Assembly: GCA_034434015.1 (NCBI GenBank)
Contig: DAOUAB010000252.1
Location: 1 to 10,066 of the forward strand
DNA from: SpSt-583 sp034434015
GTDB lineage: Bacteria; Chloroflexota; Anaerolineae; Anaerolineales; UBA6663
Reading direction: 5' to 3'
Length of the DNA: 10,066 bases
Both the position numbers and the translations under genes were made by a program. This document shows positions 4,935 to 10,066 of the stretch, one piece after another (within the stretch, counting starts at the first letter, position 1; each line of letters begins with the position of its first letter). The notes below the pieces were generated by a model that was not told where the DNA came from, searched no databases, and saw only the letters and a list, made by a program, of their open reading frames with translations.

Positions 4935-6254
4935 TCACCGCCGCCCCATGGTCGGCCGCACACCGCCCGGACGCCGGCGCGAGCGGCGCCGGAAGGCCGA
5001 CCAGGCGTCCGACGCGGCGGCCGGGGCTGGGGCCGGCGTGGGCGTCGTCACCCGCTGCGGCTCGCGCGCCGCCGGGGGGCGCGACCCGCGCGGCGGCCGG
5101 CTCAGGCCCCCGGCCGACCGTTCCGGCTCGGGCGCGCGGTAGTCGAAACCCGGCAGCGTCCGCCGCTCCAGTTTCGCGCCCAGCAGGCGCTCGATGGCGC
5201 GCACCATGTCGGCGTCCTCCTCCGTGACGAACGTGAAGGCGTCGCCGGTTTTGGCCGCCCGGCCGGTGCGCCCGATGCGGTGCGTGTACGCCTCGGCCGT
5301 GTCCGGCATGTCGTAGTTGATGACGTGCGAGATGCTGGACACGTCGATGCCGCGCGCCGCGATGTCGGTGGCCACCAGGATCTGCACCGAGCCGTCGCGG
5401 AACATATCCATCGCCTCCATGCGCCGGTTCTGCGAGAGGTTGCCCTGGAGCGAGGCGGTCCGGTAGCCGGCCTTCTTGAGCTGGTCGGCCAGGCGCTTGG
5501 CGCGGTGCTTGGTGCGCGTGAAGACCAGGACCGACTCGGTGTCGGTGCCCTGCAGCAGCTCCAGCAGCAGCGCGGTCTTAAGATGGCCGGCCACCGGGTA
5601 GAGCGCGTGCGCCACCGTCGCCGCCGGCGCCGTCTGGCCAATCTGCACCGTGACCGGCGCGCGCAGGATGTCGTGCGCCAGCTGGCGGATGTCGTCCGGC
5701 ATCGTGGCCGAGAAGAGCAGAGTCTGCCGTTTGACCGGCACGTGCTTGAGGATGCGGCGGATGTCGGGCAGGAAGCCCATGTCCATCATCCGGTCGGCCT
5801 CGTCCAGCACCAGAATCTCCACGTGGCTCAGGTCAATCTCGCGCTGGCCGATCAGGTCGAGCAGGCGGCCGGGACAGGCGACCGCGATCTCGACGCCGGC
5901 GCGCAGCTTCTCCACCTGGGGGCGCTGGCTGACGCCGCCGTACAGCGTCACGCTGCGGCTGCGCGTGTGCTGGCCCAGCCCGCCGATGTGGTCGTGGATC
6001 TGCTCGGCCAGCTCGCGGGTGGGGGCCAGGATGAGGGCGCGGATGCGGCCGCGCGGGCCCTCCATCAGGCGCTGCAGGATGGGCAGCACGAAGGCCGCCG
6101 TCTTGCCGGTGCCGGTCTGCGCCAGGCCCATGACGTCCCGGCCCTCCAGGACCGGCGGGATGGCTTGCAGTTGGATGGGGGTCGGCTGCTCGTAGCCCAG
6201 CGCCTGGACGCCGGACGCGATGCGGGGATGAAGGTTAAACGAAGCGAAGGTCAC
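4935..6254 (-). CDS. rhlE: DEAD-box ATP-dependent RNA helicase, RhlE type
   Basis: This 439-residue protein unwinds RNA duplexes using ATP; the family acts in ribosome assembly, RNA turnover and cold growth. Motifs, numbered from the chosen start: Q motif GYEQPTPIQ (20-28), motif I AQTGTGKT (45-52), Ia PTRELA (78-83), Ib CPGRL (127-131), II DEAD (151-154), III SAT (182-184), IV VLVFTRTK (242-249), V VATDIAARGID (294-304) and VI HRIGRTGR (325-332). The tail from about 375 is Pro/Ala-rich and ends with RRRSRRRPGG, a basic RNA-binding extension usual for RhlE. The GTG at 6252-6254 is preferred because it gives the family's N-terminus (M/V-TFASFNLHP) and has purine-rich AAGAGAGA 6 nt upstream. 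Another in-frame GTG at 6291-6293 would add 13 residues unlike the family. Motif Ib has Cys where most members have Thr. RhlE is favoured over other DEAD-box groups by the run VINYDMPDTAEAYTHRIGR. Confidence 0.94.
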   Translation of the reverse strand: MTFASFNLHPRIASGVQALGYEQPTPIQLQAIPPVLEGRDVMGLAQTGTGKTAAFVLPILQRLMEGPRGRIRALILAPTRELAEQIHDHIGGLGQHTRSRSVTLYGGVSQRPQVEKLRAGVEIAVACPGRLLDLIGQREIDLSHVEILVLDEADRMMDMGFLPDIRRILKHVPVKRQTLLFSATMPDDIRQLAHDILRAPVTVQIGQTAPAATVAHALYPVAGHLKTALLLELLQGTDTESVLVFTRTKHRAKRLADQLKKAGYRTASLQGNLSQNRRMEAMDMFRDGSVQILVATDIAARGIDVSSISHVINYDMPDTAEAYTHRIGRTGRAAKTGDAFTFVTEEDADMVRAIERLLGAKLERRTLPGFDYRAPEPERSAGGLSRPPRGSRPPAAREPQRVTTPTPAPAPAAASDAWSAFRRRSRRRPGGVRPTMGRR

Positions 6255-6310
6255 AGAGTGTCTCTCTTGGCGAAACAAACAGCCAAGTCGCACTCTCAGC
6301 CGGTCTGCCG

Positions 6311-6347
6311 CTATAGTTTGCTAAGAAGTTCAGTTTACCACAAAGTC
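6311..6347 (-). promoter_or_regulatory. AT-rich segment, probable promoter region of the helicase gene
   Basis: This short AT-rich island in GC-rich DNA lies 57-93 bp upstream of the preferred helicase start. On the minus strand it reads TTGTGG...TAAACTG...TTAGCAAACTATAG. TATAGC could serve as a -10 and TTGTGG resembles a -35, but the gap between them (22 bp) is longer than usual, so exact boxes are not assigned. The remainder of 6255-6508 holds no gene that could be recognised. Confidence 0.3.
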
Positions 6348-6461
6348 TCGGCGGTCAGCCAGCGGGTGCAGACGCCGTTGCCGGTCAATTTCCGGCGCCC
6401 CGACCCTGCGGCCCACTCGGGGCGGCGCGCCCCTCTCACCCGCCACCCCTCACCTGCCATC

Positions 6462-6470
6462 TGCTATACT
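6462..6470 (+). promoter_or_regulatory. Extended -10 promoter element upstream of smc
   Basis: TGCTATACT combines an extended -10 TG with TATACT (five of six match to TATAAT) and lies 38 bp before the smc ATG. No good -35 hexamer is present upstream, which fits extended -10 promoters. Transcription would start near 6477, giving a leader of about 32 nt. Confidence 0.5.
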
Positions 6471-6508
6471 TCGCCCGCCAATCACCAATCATCCATCGTC
6501 AATCGCGC

Positions 6509-9500
6509 ATGCCTCTCCGCCTCAAGCACCTCGACCTGCACGGCTACAAATCCTTCGCCGGCAAGACCGATTTCGTCTTCGGCGCCGGCGTCTCCGCCAT
6601 CGTCGGTCCGAATGGTTCGGGCAAAAGCAACGTCGTTGACGGCATCCGCTGGGTGCTGGGCGAGCAATCCTACAGCCTGCTGCGTGGCAAGAAGACCGAG
6701 GACATGATCTTCGGCGGCTCGGACCTGCGCCCGCGCGCCGGCATGGCCCAGGTCACGTTGACCTTCGACAACACCGACGGCTGGCTGCCCATCGACTTCA
6801 GCGAGGTCGCCATCAGCCGCCGCGCCTACCGCGACGGCGAGAACGAGTACCTGCTCAACGGCCAGCGCGTCCGCCTGCGCGACCTGAACGACCTGATGGC
6901 GCGCGTCGGCCTGTCCGAGCGCACCTACACCATCATCGGCCAGGGCCTGATCGACGCCGCCCTGTCGCTCAAGCCCGAGGAGCGCCGCTCGCTGTTCGAG
7001 GAGGCGGCCGGCATCGGCCTGTACCGCAACAAGCGCGAGGACGCCCTCAAAAAGCTCGACGCCACCCAGCGCAACCTGGACCGCGTGCTCGACATCCTGA
7101 CCGAGATCAAGCCGCGCCTGCGCTCGCTCGAGCGCCAGGCCCAGCGCGCCCGCGACTTCGGCCAGGTCAAGGCCGACCTGGATGCCGTGCTCAAGGTCTG
7201 GTACGGCTACCACTGGCACCGCGCCGTCGAGGCGCTGGACCAGGCCCGCGTCGCGGCCGAACAGTCCGCCATCGAACTCTTCGGGCTTCAGAGCCGCCAG
7301 GATGAGCAGGACCGCGCGGTGGGAGCGCGGCGGGCCGAGGTCGCGGCGCTGCGGAGCCAGATCAACGCCTGGCGCCAGGCGACCGACGACCTGCGCCTGG
7401 TGAGCGAGTCGCTGGGCCGCGACCTGGCCGTGGCCGACGAACGGCTGCGCTCGCTGGCCGACCAGCGCGAGGGTCTCCTGGCCGAGATCCCGCCCCTGGA
7501 GGCGCAGCGCGCCGAGCAGGCCCGCCGCGTCGAGGCCGCGCAGGCCGAGGTGGCGCGGCTGGCTGCCGAGGCGGACGAGGCCCGGCGCCAGGTGGAAACC
7601 GCCCAGGCCGCCCTGGCCGGGCTGGAGACCGAACGCGCCGCGCTCCGCCAGCGCGAGGCCGAAGCCCGCGCGACGCTGGCCCGCGCCGAGGCCGAACACC
7701 TGGCGCTCGACGCCCGCCGCGCCCAGCTCGGCGAGCGCCGCGAGCGGCTGGAGGCGGCCCGCGCCGAGCAGCAGGCCATCCTGGCGCAGCTGGAGCAGGC
7801 CGAAGCCGAAGCCCGCCGGCAGGTGGCGGAAGCCGCGCACGAGTTGACTACCCGGCAGCGCGTCCGGGCTGCCGCCGAGGCCGCGCTCCACGCCCAGATC
7901 GATACGCTGCGCGCCGCCGAGGATGCGCGCCGGATAGCGGCTGAGAAAGCGGCGACAGCGCGCGCCGAACTGGAGCGCCTGCGCGCCCGCCAGGAAGTGC
8001 TGGAACAGGCCCGTGCCGAACTGGCCGGCTTCACGTCCGGCGCCAAGACGCTCCTCGCGCGCCAGTTCCCGGCGCGCGGCGTCCTGGGCGAGCTGTTGCG
8101 CGTCCCGCCCGAACTGGAAGCAGCGTTTACAGCCGCGCTGGGCGCCCACCTGGAGGCGCTCGTGCTGGCGGACCGGGACCAGGCCGTCGCTGCGCTGGAG
8201 GCGCTCGGCGACGCTCACGGGCGCGCCGCCCTGCTCCCGCTGCGCGCCATCGCCGACGCCGCGCCGCCGCGCCTCGCCCCCCCGGACGACCCGGACTGCC
8301 TGGGCCTGGCGGCGCAACTGGTGGCCTTCGATCCGGACCTGCAGCCCCTGGCGGATTTGCTGCTCGGCGAGGTCGTCGTCGTCCGCGACCGGGCCGCCGC
8401 TCTGCGGCTGCTCCCCGCCCTGCCCGTCCGGGCCGCCGCCGTGACCCTGGCCGGCGAGGTCTTCCACGCCGCCGGGCCGGTGTCGGGCGGGCGCGAGTCC
8501 GCCGCCGTCCTGCAGCAGGCGCGCGAGCGCCGCGACCTGTCGGCCGAGATCACGACGTTCGAGCAACACTTCGCGTTGCTCGAACGCGACCAGCAGGCCG
8601 CCGCGCAGGCGGTGGAGGCGGCCCGCGCCGCCCAGGCCGAGCGCCAGTCCGAGTTGCGCGCCGCCCAGGAGGTGGAGCGCCGCGCCACCATCGCGCGCGA
8701 CGCCGCCGCCCTGGAGGCCGAGACCGCCGCGCACGAGGTGCAGTTGCGGCGCGAGCAGTTGAACGCGCTGGCGGCGGAGGCGGCCCAGGTGACGGCCGAG
8801 ACCGCCGCCGCCGAGGCCCGCCTGGCCGAGCTGGCCGCCGCCCGGCAGGCCGCCGCCACCCAGGCGCAGGCCGCGGCGGCGACGCTGGAGACCTTCACGG
8901 TCGCGTCGGCCACGGCGCAACTGGCCCGCTGGCAGACCGCGCTGGCCGTCGCCGCGCGCGCCGTGCAGGACGCCCAGCCGCGCGCCGCCGAACTGGAGCA
9001 GGCCGTCCGCGCCACCGAGGCCTTGATCGCCGACCGGCGCGGCCGCATCGAGCGGCTGGAGGCCGAAGCCCGGCGCGTGGAAGAATCGGTGGCCATCTCG
9101 CGCCAGCGCGCCGGTGAGGTGGCCGCGCAGCTGGATGAGGCCAACCAGCGCCTGGGGCCGGCTCTGGCGCAGCTCGCGGCGCTGGAAGCCGAGCAGGCAC
9201 GGCTGGAAGCCGGCGACGCCGAGACGCGCGCTGCCCTGCACGCCGCCGAGAAGCGCAACGCCCAGGCCCAGCTCGACCACACACGCAAAACCGAGGAGCT
9301 GGAGAGCCTGCGCCGCCGCGTCGAAGAGGATTTCGGCCTGGTGGAGTTTGACTACGGCGAGACGTTGACCGGCCCCACCCCGCTGCCGATGTACCCGATC
9401 GTCGAGAAACTGGATCGGGTGGAGGCGCTGCCGGACGGGCTGGAGGAACAGCTCAATCGCAAACGCGGCCAGTTGCGGCGCATGGGTGCCGTCAACCCGG

Positions 9501-10066
9501 AGGCCGAGCGTGAGTATCTGGAGGTGAAGGAGCGCCACGATTTCCTCACCACCCAGGTGGCCGACCTGGAGGCCGCCAAGAAGCAGCTGCACGAGGTCAT
9601 CGCCGAGATCGATGTGCTGATGGAGCGCGAGTTCCGCAAGACCTTCGACGCCGTCGCCGTCCACTTCCGCGAGATCTTCACGCGCCTGTTCGGCGGCGGC
9701 ACGGCCAAGCTGCTGCTGACCGACCCCGAGCACCTGACCACCAGCGGCGTGGAAATCCAGTGCAAGCTGCCGGGCAAGCGCGCCCAGACCCTCGCGATGC
9801 TCTCCGGCGGCGAGCGCAGCCTCACGGCCTGCGCGCTCGTCTTCGCCCTGCTGCGCGTCTCGCCCACCCCCTTCTGCGTGCTGGACGAGGTGGACGCCAT
9901 GCTGGACGAGGCCAACGTCGGCCGCTACCGCGACATGCTGGAAGAGCTGTCCCAGCAGACCCAGTTCATCATCGTCACCCACAACCGCAACACGGTGCAG
10001 GTGGCCGAGACCGTCTACGGCATCACCATGGGCGCGGACTCGGCCAGCCAGGTGATCAGCCTGAAG
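6509..10066 (+). CDS. smc: Chromosome segregation protein SMC, nearly complete (3' end cut by window edge)
   Basis: The frame is open for 1186 codons to the window end. Bacterial SMC proteins are about 1150-1200 residues, so only the last few codons should be missing. SMC dimers, with ScpA and ScpB, bind and hydrolyse ATP to extrude and organise chromosomal DNA. N-terminal head: LKHLDLHGYKSF (residues 5-16), Walker A GPNGSGKS (33-40, Lys39), GQG (144-146) and FEEAAGI (163-169). An Ala/Glu/Arg-rich coiled coil runs to about 505. The hinge (about 507-660) includes GVLGELL, a duplicated-lobe pattern and GPVSGGR. The returning coiled coil ends near 1000. C-terminal head: RRMGAVNPEAEREY, LFGGG, PGKR, signature LSGGERSL (1098-1105) and Walker B FCVLDEVD (1122-1129; Asp1126, Glu1127), then LDEAN, TQFIIVTHN and YGITMG. 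There are no internal stops. ATG 6509 gives the expected N-terminus, but no Shine-Dalgarno precedes it. The gene diverges from rhlE. Confidence 0.97.
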   Translation, partial: MPLRLKHLDLHGYKSFAGKTDFVFGAGVSAIVGPNGSGKSNVVDGIRWVLGEQSYSLLRGKKTEDMIFGGSDLRPRAGMAQVTLTFDNTDGWLPIDFSEVAISRRAYRDGENEYLLNGQRVRLRDLNDLMARVGLSERTYTIIGQGLIDAALSLKPEERRSLFEEAAGIGLYRNKREDALKKLDATQRNLDRVLDILTEIKPRLRSLERQAQRARDFGQVKADLDAVLKVWYGYHWHRAVEALDQARVAAEQSAIELFGLQSRQDEQDRAVGARRAEVAALRSQINAWRQATDDLRLVSESLGRDLAVADERLRSLADQREGLLAEIPPLEAQRAEQARRVEAAQAEVARLAAEADEARRQVETAQAALAGLETERAALRQREAEARATLARAEAEHLALDARRAQLGERRERLEAARAEQQAILAQLEQAEAEARRQVAEAAHELTTRQRVRAAAEAALHAQIDTLRAAEDARRIAAEKAATARAELERLRARQEVLEQARAELAGFTSGAKTLLARQFPARGVLGELLRVPPELEAAFTAALGAHLEALVLADRDQAVAALEALGDAHGRAALLPLRAIADAAPPRLAPPDDPDCLGLAAQLVAFDPDLQPLADLLLGEVVVVRDRAAALRLLPALPVRAAAVTLAGEVFHAAGPVSGGRESAAVLQQARERRDLSAEITTFEQHFALLERDQQAAAQAVEAARAAQAERQSELRAAQEVERRATIARDAAALEAETAAHEVQLRREQLNALAAEAAQVTAETAAAEARLAELAAARQAAATQAQAAAATLETFTVASATAQLARWQTALAVAARAVQDAQPRAAELEQAVRATEALIADRRGRIERLEAEARRVEESVAISRQRAGEVAAQLDEANQRLGPALAQLAALEAEQARLEAGDAETRAALHAAEKRNAQAQLDHTRKTEELESLRRRVEEDFGLVEFDYGETLTGPTPLPMYPIVEKLDRVEALPDGLEEQLNRKRGQLRRMGAVNPEAEREYLEVKERHDFLTTQVADLEAAKKQLHEVIAEIDVLMEREFRKTFDAVAVHFREIFTRLFGGGTAKLLLTDPEHLTTSGVEIQCKLPGKRAQTLAMLSGGERSLTACALVFALLRVSPTPFCVLDEVDAMLDEANVGRYRDMLEELSQQTQFIIVTHNRNTVQVAETVYGITMGADSASQVISLK

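Noticed and set aside
4809..6707. Long plus-strand open frame across the helicase gene and into smc
   Set aside because: It overlaps two genes with strong homology in other frames, and its sequence is Arg/Gln/His-rich without domains.
6482..9982. Open frame of 1166 codons on the minus strand opposite smc
   Set aside because: It lies antisense to a clearly homologous SMC gene. Its translation is Gly/Leu/Gln/Arg-rich with no domain, as expected when GC-rich third positions and Ala/Glu/Arg coiled-coil codons leave the opposite strand free of stops.

Overview
The window is a GC-rich stretch of bacterial chromosome with four conserved cytoplasmic housekeeping genes and one cell-surface protein gene. 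The best guess for the source is a member of the Chloroflexota, probably Anaerolineae-like. The grounds are the high GC content, a membrane-anchored exported protein with long Thr/Pro repeats joined to an SdrD_B-like domain, and the style of the PurH and SMC sequences. This is an inference from protein style only; there is no rRNA or other phylogenetic marker here.

Layout. Positions 1-1049 (+) hold the 3' part of purH (the AICAR transformylase half; the 5' end lies outside the window). Positions 1050-1544 form a roughly 495-bp intergenic region rich in hairpins: a perfect 22-bp palindrome, a paired-hairpin interspersed repeat, a third hairpin, a TATAAT -10 box, and a terminator-like stem-loop in the presumed guaB leader. 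Positions 1545-3026 (+) are guaB (IMP dehydrogenase). Only 15 bp separate its stop from the stop of a convergent gene at 3042-4724 (-), which encodes a secreted or membrane-anchored protein with an SdrD_B-like domain, a Thr-Pro-Arg repeat linker and two beta-sandwich repeats. Upstream of that, in tandem on the minus strand, is an RhlE-type DEAD-box RNA helicase (4935-6254). A divergent region of about 250 bp (6255-6508) separates it from smc (6509 to the window end, +), a nearly complete chromosome-segregation ATPase that lacks only its last few codons.

Functional links. PurH makes IMP, and GuaB converts IMP to XMP, the first committed step to GMP. The two adjacent genes therefore form a purine/guanylate pair, but guaB appears to have its own promoter and a structured leader. 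The helicase, surface protein and SMC have no evident functional link to them or to each other.

No undescribed multi-gene system, mobile element with a transposase, CRISPR array, tRNA or rRNA was found. The most interesting non-coding signals are the structured guaB leader and the small palindromic repeats between purH and guaB.
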